Virus record (IMG/VR): IMGVR_UViG_3300032362_000034
Location: 1-36,138 of that record
Length of the DNA stretch: 36,138 bases
Source of the DNA: a virus
Direction: 5' to 3' (one strand)
The notes under the pieces were generated by a model. That model ran no database searches, was not told where the DNA came from, and saw only the letters and a program-made list of their open reading frames with translations. Each line of letters opens with the position of its first letter. Within the stretch, counting starts at the first letter, position 1. The position numbers were made by a program, and so were the translations under genes. This document shows positions 12,673-20,647 of this stretch, in pieces.

Positions 12673-13914
12673 ATGGTTGGCGAATTTGAAGATATGGTTT
12701 TGAGCCAAATGATCCTAACTCCGGCAATAGTCCATGAAACAATACTAACAAAGGAAATGTTTTCAGATAGTGAAAATAGATTAATATTTAGTTCCATTGT
12801 TGAAATAGTCAATAAAGGAATACGCCCCGATCTTATTACTGTAAAAGATTTTTGCACCTCTGTTAGCTCTATAAAATTAGCTAGATTAACCGATTTAGCT
12901 CCATCGTCAGCAAACTGGGGGTACTACGAAAAAAAAATAGTCTCCGAGTGGAAAAAAAGAAGCCTTTATAAACTTGGTCAGATATTAACAGATTCTTCCG
13001 AGGAATATGAAATACTTGTCCAGGTAATTGAATCTACACTGGCAGAACTTTCTTACGCTACAGGACGTAAATCGGTAGAGAAAATATCTGATCACCTCAT
13101 GGCGTATATTAACGAGTTGAAAGGCAGATATGAAAACAGAGGCGTTATTGCAGGGCTGGCCACTGGAATAAATAATTTAGATGTTATTACTCAAGGATTA
13201 AGACCAAGGTTATTGTATGTAATTGGTGGCAGGCCATCTCAAGGCAAATCCGCACTTGGGCTGAATATAGCCGCGCACATTGCGACAAAGGAAAAAAAAC
13301 CTGTCGGAATACTTTCTCTCGAATCTGGAAGAAGTGAGTTGATCGGAAGGCTTCTTTCGTCTGAGGCTTGTGTTGACGGTAGAAATATTATATCAGGCTA
13401 TTTATCATCTGCCAATATGAGCAACATAGTGGATGCTGGCGGAAAGTTATTTAACGCACCTTTATATTTTTGGGACCAGCCAAATGGGAGGCTATTAGAC
13501 GTTTTAAGTGTTTCCAGGGTTATGAAACGGCAACATAAGATAGAGTTGCTTGTGCTGGATTATTTGCAGATAGTAACAGTTCCTGGAGCTGTTGATCGTA
13601 GAGACGCCGCGGCACAAACATCCATGGCTATGAAACAACTAGCAAGAGAACTCGAAATTCCTGTTTTAGTTCTTGCTCAATTAAACAGGGACAGCGAAAA
13701 CAGACGGCCATCACTTTCAGATTTTCAATGGTCGAGCCAAATTGAGCAGGATGCCGATGTGGCAATTTTGCTTTTCCACAAAATGTCCGGAGATGAAGAA
13801 AACCAAATCATTGACAAATCGTGGCTTTTGGTAGATAAGTGCCGTGATGGGCGGCGTGGCAGCGTGCCTATAGTTTTCAGGCAAGAGTACGTAAAGTTCG
13901 AGGAGGCCAGGTAA
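12673..13914 (+). CDS. dnaB: DnaB-like replicative helicase
   Basis: A 413-residue SF4 helicase. N-terminal domain about 1-100 (FEDMVLSQMILTP is the usual DnaB opening). Walker A GGRPSQGKS at 185-193. LSLESGRSELIGRL is motif H1a, Walker B LLVLDYLQIV has Asp296, and LAQLNRDSE and QIEQDADVAILL follow as later motifs. It is slightly shorter than bacterial DnaB (about 470). Start ATG 12673 follows a GGAGGGCGGGGG stretch; an ATG at 12628 overlaps the previous gene. Probably loaded by the initiator at 8.0 kb. Confidence 0.92.
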   Translation: MVGEFEDMVLSQMILTPAIVHETILTKEMFSDSENRLIFSSIVEIVNKGIRPDLITVKDFCTSVSSIKLARLTDLAPSSANWGYYEKKIVSEWKKRSLYKLGQILTDSSEEYEILVQVIESTLAELSYATGRKSVEKISDHLMAYINELKGRYENRGVIAGLATGINNLDVITQGLRPRLLYVIGGRPSQGKSALGLNIAAHIATKEKKPVGILSLESGRSELIGRLLSSEACVDGRNIISGYLSSANMSNIVDAGGKLFNAPLYFWDQPNGRLLDVLSVSRVMKRQHKIELLVLDYLQIVTVPGAVDRRDAAAQTSMAMKQLARELEIPVLVLAQLNRDSENRRPSLSDFQWSSQIEQDADVAILLFHKMSGDEENQIIDKSWLLVDKCRDGRRGSVPIVFRQEYVKFEEAR

Positions 13915-14012
13915 TGGTTATCAAATTGAAAGACCACGAAGATAGTATAGTAAATATACCAGATAATATATTTTATACAATTGGAGATGAAATGGAGGAG
14001 TTTGAAAGATGA
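13914..14012 (+). CDS. 32-residue acidic microprotein
   Basis: ATG 13914 shares its A with the helicase stop (TAATG), with GAGGAGG seven bases upstream. The stop overlaps the NinG start (ATGA). The peptide is acidic (DHEDSIVNIPDN, then EEFER). Its tight coupling on both sides is the main evidence that it is a gene. Confidence 0.6.
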   Translation: MVIKLKDHEDSIVNIPDNIFYTIGDEMEEFER

Positions 14013-14374
14013 AAAAGGAAAAACTTAGTACGCTGATTAGAAAACTGCGCATGGTTTTTAACCGGTACATAGTGCTAAAGGATAAACGGTGTGTTACTTG
14101 CGGCAGCACTAAAGAACTTCAGGCGTCACATTTTTACAGTTTTGGAAGACATTCTAATGTTAGATTCGACGAAGAAAATGTCCATTGCCAGTGTTGTGGG
14201 TGCCATATGGAATATCATCGAGGATGCGGGCGATCATACGTTGAATGGATGCAAAAAAACGTTGATATTGATAATTTGGCAAGGAAGGCAAAAATATCTG
14301 AAAAGAAAGATTCCGAGTGGTACCATAAAATGATTGACAAGTATAAAAACCTGTGTATAGAATTATCCCGGTAG
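14009..14374 (+). CDS. ninG: NinG-like recombination endonuclease
   Basis: A 121-residue protein behind GGAGG. RKLRMVFNRYIVLKDK, CVTCGS (Cys28, Cys31), LQASHFYSFGRHSNVRFDEE and a CQCCGCH block match in order the Cys/His core of lambda NinG (Rap), a Holliday-junction-resolving nuclease of the HNH-like group. Lambda NinG is about 200 residues, so this is a short version lacking part of the N-terminal region. It works on recombination intermediates during replication. Confidence 0.75.
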   Translation: MKKEKLSTLIRKLRMVFNRYIVLKDKRCVTCGSTKELQASHFYSFGRHSNVRFDEENVHCQCCGCHMEYHRGCGRSYVEWMQKNVDIDNLARKAKISEKKDSEWYHKMIDKYKNLCIELSR

Positions 14375-14383
14375 GAGGATACT

Positions 14384-14512
14384 ATGAAACTGGTATGTCC
14401 GTCATGTTTTAGCATTGTGGCGATGGAGAAAATTTACTTCTTGCAGGTAAGCAAAATAAAAAATCATTACCGGTGCCCCAAGTGCAATAAGGTATTTACA
14501 TATGTCAGATGA
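14384..14512 (+). CDS. 42-residue zinc-ribbon protein
   Basis: ATG 14384 with GGAGG five bases upstream. C5xxC8 and C31xxC34 (LVCPSCF, YRCPKCNKVF) form a complete Cys4 zinc ribbon, as in Com-like translational regulators and other minimal ribbons. It overlaps the next gene by 11 bases. Confidence 0.7.
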   Translation: MKLVCPSCFSIVAMEKIYFLQVSKIKNHYRCPKCNKVFTYVR

Positions 14513-14747
14513 AACAGTACTCAGCCGCCATAATCTGAGTAGGGATGAGGCGTATGAAAAATTGAGAAACCTTGATATTTCCCCCGAGGTATCAGATGCA
14601 GTGGCTAGCAAGATGGAAGTTATGGGTTACGGATACCAAGCGGCTATTTTAATGTGGATTTCGGGGTGGTCTCAAAAAGACGCAGCCACCAATTCCGGAA
14701 TAAGGCAGCGAGACCTTTCGCGCGCTATTGATTCCATGAGGCATTAA
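14502..14747 (+). CDS. Helix-turn-helix-like small regulator
   Basis: An 81-residue protein starting at ATG 14502, within the end of the zinc-ribbon gene. The C-terminal part (ISGWSQKDAATNSGIRQRDLSRAI) has the spacing of a helix-turn-helix. The front half is helical and acidic (RDEAYEKLRNLDIS). It precedes the sigma-region-2-like gene, so a role in late-gene control is possible. Confidence 0.55.
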   Translation: MSDETVLSRHNLSRDEAYEKLRNLDISPEVSDAVASKMEVMGYGYQAAILMWISGWSQKDAATNSGIRQRDLSRAIDSMRH

Positions 14748-14803
14748 GCTATGCTTACAACTAGCCCGCTAAAAACTAATTCTCATTACGATGTTATATA
14801 TAT

Positions 14804-15103
14804 ATGAGCAACAAGGAAATGCTTTCGGAAATATATTTTGACCCCGAAATCACAATTTTTTTAGAAACCCTTTCTAAAAAGGCCTATAACAGGGAGAGGG
14901 AGTATTTTAAAGACCAGGGCATTGATGTTGATGATTTTATTCAGGAAATGTGGTGTGAGCTTTTTGAGGAAAAGGGTCTTACCAATAATAGAGCATTGTG
15001 TTTTAGGATGATTGAATGTAATATTTTAGACTGGGTAAGGAATGTAAAAAGAAGAGCGGGAATAGCGTCGATGTTATGCCTAGACGAGATTGGAGAACTT
15101 TAG
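14804..15103 (+). CDS. Sigma70 region-2-like protein
   Basis: A 99-residue protein. DVDDFIQEMWCELFE corresponds to the core-binding region 2.2 of ECF/sigma70 factors (DLxQExF pattern), and RMIECNILDWVRNVKRRAG to region 2.3-2.4, which melts and reads the -10 element. There is no region 4, so it cannot contact a -35 box itself. There is no Shine-Dalgarno before ATG 14804, only TATATATAT, so translation may be low. It could redirect host polymerase to late promoters, though this is inferred. Confidence 0.6.
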   Translation: MSNKEMLSEIYFDPEITIFLETLSKKAYNREREYFKDQGIDVDDFIQEMWCELFEEKGLTNNRALCFRMIECNILDWVRNVKRRAGIASMLCLDEIGEL

Positions 15104-16368
15104 TGACAGAGGCTGAGCTTAGGACAAATTCCAGCGACTATAACGCGGCAACCTCGGTCACTATGGGGTACCAAGAAATACGAAACTCTGCTGAAAACTG
15201 GCGCACCATAATGGGGTACATAAAATCTGGCAAAGCCAGGGATTTGAACGATGAGCCCAAGAAAAGAGGAGAGCCGGTAATACTGACTGGGTCAGGGCCA
15301 TCACTTGATGCCGCCATCTTGCCCATGAAATCGTGGCGTGGTGGTGTTATCGCTCACTACTCTCAGGCCCCAACCCTAATGCATTATGGAATCGAGCCGG
15401 ACTACATAGTGGCCTTAGACGCAGTTTGTAACTGGGAAGGTCTTATGGGGCCCGAATGGGGAAAAAGCAAAACAAAACTAATTTGCCATCCCGGCATATG
15501 GCCGTCGCTCATCGAAAACTGGCCCAACGAAATTCTGCTTTACCGACAAAACTTAGGTGTTAAAGATGGGTTTGGAGTAAGTGAACAGCGGGTGATGTAT
15601 GCTGAGAGGCACGGAACACTTGAGGACGCGCTAGCATCAAGAGTGATGCTGGAACCTAAGATCAAAACCGAGTTGACTAGTTTTGCTTGCACTCCTCCAA
15701 TGCAATTGTTTGCTGCTCATTTGCTTGGCTATGGGCCCGTATTTCTTTCCGGGTGCGACTTTGCATATCTTGAAGACAGGGAGAGGTTTTCGGCATACAA
15801 TTGGGCGACAAACCAGCTGGAAAAGAGAGTACTACCCGAAAGGGAATATATAAGAACGATTAACGGGCTCAAAACAGACCCCCTCCACATGTACTACAAG
15901 AAGAATTTTATATCTGCTTGTAGGCTGTCCATGCAACAGGTATACACTACAGACCATGGGGCCGTTACCGAGGTGCCGTTTTATGAAATAGAGTATGTCG
16001 TAAAGACCAATGGGAAAGTAAAAAGCATCGCATCCGAGCTAAGAGCCCGGAGATATGAGAGATATTTGGCCATCGTAGGGCTTTATGTTGTCGAGTTTGC
16101 TCAAGGGTATACATTTGTGGAAGTAAACAACCCTTTTCCGGACTTGGAGAATTATTTAGATAGTGCGAATAGGAAGCTCAAATGCACCACCTGCGGAATT
16201 GAGCTTACATCAAGCGGGCAAGGAGACCACACAAAGGGGAATTGTCCAAAGTGCCAAAAGAAGACGTTGGTTTTTGCATCGCCGGTTGATAAAGAGAAAA
16301 ACATGAAACGATTTCGGGAACTCTGCGCATATGTAGAGTGGTGGAAAGACCAGCAAGCTCCGAGGTAA
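15103..16368 (+). CDS. DUF115/MptE-like protein, Maf-type glycosyltransferase candidate
   Basis: A 421-residue protein. GTG 15103 is chosen: it overlaps the preceding stop (TAGTG) and has GGAG upstream. The core has LTGSGPSLDAAILPM, AHYSQAPTLMHYGIEPDY and VALDA, the signature of DUF115, found in MptE and in Maf motility accessory factors that transfer pseudaminic or legionaminic acid to flagellin. FLSGCDFAY follows in the second half. The C-terminus carries a zinc ribbon (CTTCG...CPKCQ, about residues 365-395), unusual for Maf. It heads an operon making CMP-pseudaminic acid, which favours the glycosyltransferase reading over pterin metabolism. Confidence 0.7.
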   Translation: MTEAELRTNSSDYNAATSVTMGYQEIRNSAENWRTIMGYIKSGKARDLNDEPKKRGEPVILTGSGPSLDAAILPMKSWRGGVIAHYSQAPTLMHYGIEPDYIVALDAVCNWEGLMGPEWGKSKTKLICHPGIWPSLIENWPNEILLYRQNLGVKDGFGVSEQRVMYAERHGTLEDALASRVMLEPKIKTELTSFACTPPMQLFAAHLLGYGPVFLSGCDFAYLEDRERFSAYNWATNQLEKRVLPEREYIRTINGLKTDPLHMYYKKNFISACRLSMQQVYTTDHGAVTEVPFYEIEYVVKTNGKVKSIASELRARRYERYLAIVGLYVVEFAQGYTFVEVNNPFPDLENYLDSANRKLKCTTCGIELTSSGQGDHTKGNCPKCQKKTLVFASPVDKEKNMKRFRELCAYVEWWKDQQAPR

Positions 16369-16373
16369 GACCT

Positions 16374-17249
16374 ATGGAAAGCCCGGTTAAAAGCGAGCAA
16401 ATGGTTGCAAGGCAGGAAAATAAACTGGTTGAAAATGGCAAAACGGTTCTAATAACCGGAGGAACCGGATTTTTGGGGCAAGCCCTCACTAAATGGCTTT
16501 TGGAATTTACAACTTACAACATAATAGTATTTAGCAGAGATGAATTTAAACAATGGGTAATGGAATCTGAAATAGCCGACCCTCGGGTGGAATATGTAAT
16601 AGGGGACGTTCGAGATAAAGAAAGAATAACTGATGTAGCTAAAGGAGTCGATTATATTATCCACGCAGCAGCATTAAAGCATGTTTGGTGTGGAGAACAG
16701 CATCCGTATGAAGTAGTTCAGACAAACATCACCGGGACATACAACGTTGTACAGGCTGCAAAAAAAAATGGCGCGCTGGTAATTTTTGTGTCTTCCGATA
16801 AGGCCGTTTTCCCGGCCAATCTTTATGGTGCTACTAAAATGGTGGCTGAAAAGATTGTATTACAATCAGGAAACAATGTTGTTCGGTACGGGAATGTTTT
16901 TGGGTCTCGCGGGAGTGTCTTGCACAAGTTTAATGAGTGGGCTGAAAAAGGTAAACATTTCCAAATCACTGACAAACGGATGACCAGATTTGTTATTACA
17001 ATAGACCAAGCCATAAAACTAATAATGCGGTCTATCGGCATGGCGAGGGGGAGCATAAATATTCCCGACCTGCCAGCTATCAGAATCGTGGATTTAGCAA
17101 TGGCCTTCGATCCAAGGGCCACAATCGAGGAGATCGGTATTCAGCCGGGGGAAAAGCTACACGAGATGCTAAGCGAGTCTCAGTCCAGTGAGCATGCTAG
17201 GAAATTATCAGTCTCCGAGATACAGGAGCTTATAAATGCAACCATGTGA
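16374..17249 (+). CDS. pseB: PseB: UDP-GlcNAc 4,6-dehydratase (5-epimerising)
   Basis: A 291-residue extended-SDR enzyme doing the first step of pseudaminic acid synthesis. NAD-binding TGGTGFLG at 28-35, then HAAALKHV, SSDKAVFPANLYGATK with catalytic Asp142/Lys143 and Tyr151/Lys155, VRYGNVFGSRGS, and GEKLHEML. All are diagnostic for PseB rather than generic epimerases. The start ATG 16374 follows GAGGT. It has an extra N-terminal polar lead of about 20 residues and a somewhat short C-terminus compared with Helicobacter PseB (about 330). Confidence 0.9.
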   Translation: MESPVKSEQMVARQENKLVENGKTVLITGGTGFLGQALTKWLLEFTTYNIIVFSRDEFKQWVMESEIADPRVEYVIGDVRDKERITDVAKGVDYIIHAAALKHVWCGEQHPYEVVQTNITGTYNVVQAAKKNGALVIFVSSDKAVFPANLYGATKMVAEKIVLQSGNNVVRYGNVFGSRGSVLHKFNEWAEKGKHFQITDKRMTRFVITIDQAIKLIMRSIGMARGSINIPDLPAIRIVDLAMAFDPRATIEEIGIQPGEKLHEMLSESQSSEHARKLSVSEIQELINATM

Positions 17250-17260
17250 ATGGAGCAAAA

Positions 17261-17902
17261 ATGTCACCGTATGATGTCGTGGCAGCCCTTGAGGAAAGGG
17301 TGGCCGAATATTCTGGAGCCCCATATGCGGTGGCATGCGATTCTTGCACTAATGCCCTTTTGCTTTCTCTCAAGTATCGGTTTTGGCAGGGATACGAAAA
17401 GGTTGTGTCTTTACCAAAACATACTTACGTTGGTGTAGCGTACGCGGTGGTGAATGCTGGCGGGGTATGTGAGTTTCACGATGAGCCATGGGAGGGGGCG
17501 TATGAACTTAAAAACGTTGATGTCATTGATTCTGCCAGACGTTTTACGAGTGATATGTTTGTACCTGGGACTCTATATTGTCTCTCTGCTCATTGGGGGA
17601 AACATTTAAAGATAGGCCGTGGCGGATTTGTTCTAACCGATGACATAGATGCTGCAACAGTATTGAGGCGAATGCGATTCGACGGACGCTGTGCAGGAGT
17701 TCCTCCAAGCGAGGACAAGTTTTTGTTTCCGGGGTTCCACTGCTATATGTTACCCGAAGAAGCTGCGAGAGGTCTCATGCTTATGAATTATATGCCTAGC
17801 GATAACGCCGATTTGCCGTGGGATAATTACCCTGATTTAAGCAAGTTCCAAATATTTACCCGTCAAGCAACACGATATGATAGTTACGAAGGATCATTTT
17901 AA
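17261..17902 (+). CDS. pseC: PseC-like aminotransferase, shortened
   Basis: A 213-residue member of the DegT/DnrJ/EryC1 PLP enzymes. CDSCTNALLLSL binds the cofactor phosphate region; DVIDSARRF occupies the place of the ring-stacking Asp segment; SAHWGKHLKIGRGG includes the expected Schiff-base Lys114. The family is about 370-390 residues; the C-terminal small domain is mostly missing, although the stop is clean and the next gene overlaps it. It may be a minimal enzyme, one that needs a partner, or an inactive remnant. Start 17261 (GGAG upstream) is preferred to GTG 17246. Confidence 0.75.
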   Translation: MSPYDVVAALEERVAEYSGAPYAVACDSCTNALLLSLKYRFWQGYEKVVSLPKHTYVGVAYAVVNAGGVCEFHDEPWEGAYELKNVDVIDSARRFTSDMFVPGTLYCLSAHWGKHLKIGRGGFVLTDDIDAATVLRRMRFDGRCAGVPPSEDKFLFPGFHCYMLPEEAARGLMLMNYMPSDNADLPWDNYPDLSKFQIFTRQATRYDSYEGSF

Positions 17903-18531
17903 TGGCAGAGATAATTCTTGACCTCGGCTCTGGTAATACGTGCCGCAATGATAAGAAAACTGTCGAAACCATGATACGCCAGATTGCAGAAGTCGATACC
18001 GGCAGACATGAGATTGTGCTAAAATGGCAGCTGTTCGAGAAGGCGGAACCGAATGTCCCCTTAGACAAACAGATATTTGAATATGCCTACACTTTGGCTC
18101 AGCATTTAGGGTATAAAACAACTGCAAGTGTGTTTGACTACAAAAGCATGCACCATCTTATGAAATATGATGTTCCATTTGTGAAAATAGCAAATAACCC
18201 GCAATATTACCATTTGATAGACAAAATTGCCCAAATGCAGCTTGATATTCCCGTGTATGTTTCAATTCCAACAAACGACGTATCTTTCTTTTATCTAAAT
18301 ATCACATACCTTGCGTGTATTTCTAAATACCCAGCCACGATACAAGATTACGCCGAAAAATTCCCACAGTTGGCGCTAAGACACGTTTCTGACCATACCG
18401 TGGGGTGGGACTTGTATAATACTCACAAGCCTAAAATCATAGAAAAACACTTTGTGCACAAAAGACTGGAAGGGAATCCAGATGCCGGAATGTTTGCGGT
18501 AACGCAGAAGGAACTTGCTGAAATACTATGA
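17902..18531 (+). CDS. pseI: PseI/NeuB-like nonulosonic acid synthase, barrel only
   Basis: A 209-residue protein with the NeuB TIM-barrel signature. It has DLGSGNTCRND at the start, LKWQLF (the substrate-loop KxQ), TASVFD, VKIANN and, near the end, SDHTVGWD and IIEKHFVHKRLEGNPD, the metal and PEP-binding strands. NeuB enzymes condense PEP with a 2,4-diamino-hexose. Full-length members (about 340) carry a C-terminal SAF domain that completes the partner active site; it is absent here, as in some short phage homologues. ATG 17902 shares its A with the preceding TAA. Confidence 0.8.
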   Translation: MAEIILDLGSGNTCRNDKKTVETMIRQIAEVDTGRHEIVLKWQLFEKAEPNVPLDKQIFEYAYTLAQHLGYKTTASVFDYKSMHHLMKYDVPFVKIANNPQYYHLIDKIAQMQLDIPVYVSIPTNDVSFFYLNITYLACISKYPATIQDYAEKFPQLALRHVSDHTVGWDLYNTHKPKIIEKHFVHKRLEGNPDAGMFAVTQKELAEIL

Positions 18532-19022
18532 TTACTTTGCGTGAATTGAAAATTGATGACATGGAGTTGATCAGAAAGTGGCGGAACATGTGCCTGTCTA
18601 CTTTGAGGACGTCGTTCCCACTTACAAAGGAACAACAAGAAGAGTGGTATATAAACGAAATTTGCAATCGAAATAGCAGGACAAGGTTTTGGGGGATAGA
18701 AGCAAACGACGAATTGATTGGATATGGCGGTATAGAGAATATACAGTGGGAAAACAGGATAGGAGAAGTATCGTTGTTAATTAACCCAGACAAGCAACAT
18801 ATGGGTTATGGCAAAGAAGCAGCTCATGCAATTATTAAACAAGCCTTTAGCACAATAAATTTGCATACAGTATTTGCGGAATGTTATGCAGACAATTTTG
18901 CTACGCATTTTTGGGATGATATATTTGCGGATGGATATAAAACCGTTATGCCAAACAGAAAATTTAGCGGTGGCAAATACGTCCACTCGATCTACTATTC
19001 AGTGAGCAATCCACATGCGTAA
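18528..19022 (+). CDS. pseH: PseH-like GNAT N-acetyltransferase
   Basis: A 164-residue GNAT enzyme. The N-terminal LRELKIDDMELIRKWRN is typical of RimJ/PseH-type members; GYGGIENI and GEVSLLINPD form the central strands, and the acetyl-CoA loop is HMGYGKEAA. In the Pse pathway PseH acetylates the 4-amino group of the PseC product. Overlaps neighbours on both sides by a few bases. Confidence 0.82.
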   Translation: MITLRELKIDDMELIRKWRNMCLSTLRTSFPLTKEQQEEWYINEICNRNSRTRFWGIEANDELIGYGGIENIQWENRIGEVSLLINPDKQHMGYGKEAAHAIIKQAFSTINLHTVFAECYADNFATHFWDDIFADGYKTVMPNRKFSGGKYVHSIYYSVSNPHA

Positions 19023-19581
19023 TGTGTGTTATATTCAGGCAAGAGGCGGATCAAAAAGGTTTCCAAACAAGAATATAGCTCTATGGAACGGAGTCCCAGT
19101 ACTTGGAAAAACAATAGTAACAGCAATTGGAACCGGATTATTTGACCATGTCTGTGTCTCAAGCGACTCTGAACAGATTTTGTCCATCGCTCAGCAGTTT
19201 GGCGCTATGCCTATCTGGCGGACACCCGAAAACAGTAACGACACGGCGATTGACACCGATGTCGCCATGGAGGTAATGGAATATTTCAAAAACTATGATT
19301 ATGCATGCAAATTATACCCATGCGCCCCTCTCCTTACTGGCGAGGAAATTATTTTATCGTACGGGAAACTACTTGCGTGCAAGTGCGAGGCTGTTAAAAG
19401 CGTCGATGAAGACAGAAATGATGCTGGGGCAATATACTGGTTTGATGTGGAAAGATTTAAACGTGTCGGGTGGGTGTTAGATTCTTTGCGCTGGGACGAA
19501 TATGTGTTACCGGTTTGTCAAGACATAAATACTGTGGAAGATTTTGAGGAAGCTCGAAGAAAGGCCGGGTATGACATCTGA
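19015..19581 (+). CDS. pseF: PseF-like CMP-nonulosonate cytidylyltransferase
   Basis: A 188-residue nucleotidyltransferase. IQARGGSKRFPNKNI is the CTP-binding signature; VCVSSDSEQI and LYPCAPLL follow as the metal/base-binding strands. It activates the nine-carbon sugar with CTP. A little shorter than Helicobacter PseF (about 230). The C-terminal DINTVEDFEEA is the usual end of the family. Confidence 0.85.
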   Translation: MRNVCYIQARGGSKRFPNKNIALWNGVPVLGKTIVTAIGTGLFDHVCVSSDSEQILSIAQQFGAMPIWRTPENSNDTAIDTDVAMEVMEYFKNYDYACKLYPCAPLLTGEEIILSYGKLLACKCEAVKSVDEDRNDAGAIYWFDVERFKRVGWVLDSLRWDEYVLPVCQDINTVEDFEEARRKAGYDI

Positions 19582-20224
19582 ACAGGAATGTTTTTGGGCA
19601 GGTGAGTTTGGGAATGACTACACAGCCAGAAACTGCGGCGACAAAATAGTAGAAAATAATATTGATTTTTTTAGCAACGCACTTACAAAATGTGGTGAAA
19701 TTAAAAGCATTCTCGAAATTGGGTGTAATAACGGAATGAACTTGATGGCGCTAGAATATATTATGCCATTTGCAACAAAAACGGGGATAGATGTAAATGC
19801 GCAAGCGCTATATGACCTTTCTAACAATTTTGAAATTCGAGAGCTAGACCAGCCTAAAACCTACAAAGAGGGAATACTTGGATTTAGCCCTAAAAAAGTT
19901 AATGATGACTGCTCCGTAGAGCAAGAAACATATGAGTTGGTTGTTACGAAAGGGCTGCTTATTCATTGCAGCCCAGATCACATGTGTGAAATATACGAAA
20001 AACTATACACGTTGACTTCTAGATATATACTTATTGCGGAATATTACAATCCAACGCCGGTATCCATCCCATATCGAGGCTATGGAAACAAGCTATTTAA
20101 GCGCGACTTTGCTGGCGAAATGCTAGCCAAATATAGCGATTTGAAATTGATAGATTACGGGTTTGTGTACCACCTTGACAAATACCCTCAGGATGATGTA
20201 ACTTGGTTTTTGCTGGGGAAATAG
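19571..20224 (+). CDS. Pseudaminic-acid-associated methyltransferase
   Basis: A 217-residue SAM methyltransferase of the type that accompanies Pse gene sets. The opening EQECFWAGEFGNDYTARN is the recognisable family start. LEIGCNNGMNL is the SAM motif I, GIDVNAQAL motif II and LVVTKGLLIHCSPDHM motif III-IV. It probably methylates the finished sugar or an intermediate. Start ATG 19571 lies inside the end of the cytidylyltransferase gene. Confidence 0.8.
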   Translation: MTSEQECFWAGEFGNDYTARNCGDKIVENNIDFFSNALTKCGEIKSILEIGCNNGMNLMALEYIMPFATKTGIDVNAQALYDLSNNFEIRELDQPKTYKEGILGFSPKKVNDDCSVEQETYELVVTKGLLIHCSPDHMCEIYEKLYTLTSRYILIAEYYNPTPVSIPYRGYGNKLFKRDFAGEMLAKYSDLKLIDYGFVYHLDKYPQDDVTWFLLGK

Positions 20225-20247
20225 GTGTACTTTTAATGGGGGGCATT

Positions 20248-20607
20248 ATGGGCACGGCATGGATCGAAGTGATTGCGCTAGACACTCGTACACGAGAGGC
20301 GAGCGCGGTGGGGACTGTAGACGCAGATGGACTTGCAAGGGTGGAAGATGCCTGCAAGGACCATATCGGCGGGATAGACCGCGCCCCAAATGGAAGTATG
20401 CTTCCCAAAAGGGATTTTTGCATATTATCTGCCTTTAGCGGATGTTCGCGCGACGACATATATGCAATGTCGGCCGACGATCTTCGGGAAGCGGTGATAC
20501 GCGTGTTTTCACTTCCTTGCGAAGAGTTTTCGCCTGGTGATCCGTGGTATGGGGTGTTCATGCTACCGGACGCCGCCGCCGCCGCCTTTCGTAGACGGGC
20601 CGTTTAG
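20248..20607 (+). CDS. GC-rich hypothetical protein inserted in the Pse operon
   Basis: A 119-residue protein; ATG 20248 with GGGGGG five bases upstream, or ATG 20236 with none. Acidic, with two Cys, and ending in a run of Ala followed by Arg (AAAAAFRRRAV). GC content and codon use (GAC, GCC, CGC) stand out from the Pse genes on both sides, so it was likely inserted into the operon. No family is recognised. Confidence 0.55.
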   Translation: MGTAWIEVIALDTRTREASAVGTVDADGLARVEDACKDHIGGIDRAPNGSMLPKRDFCILSAFSGCSRDDIYAMSADDLREAVIRVFSLPCEEFSPGDPWYGVFMLPDAAAAAFRRRAV

Positions 20608-20647
20608 GGCCAAGCAGAAATAGTGCAGTAATTTGCCAGGAGTGAGA

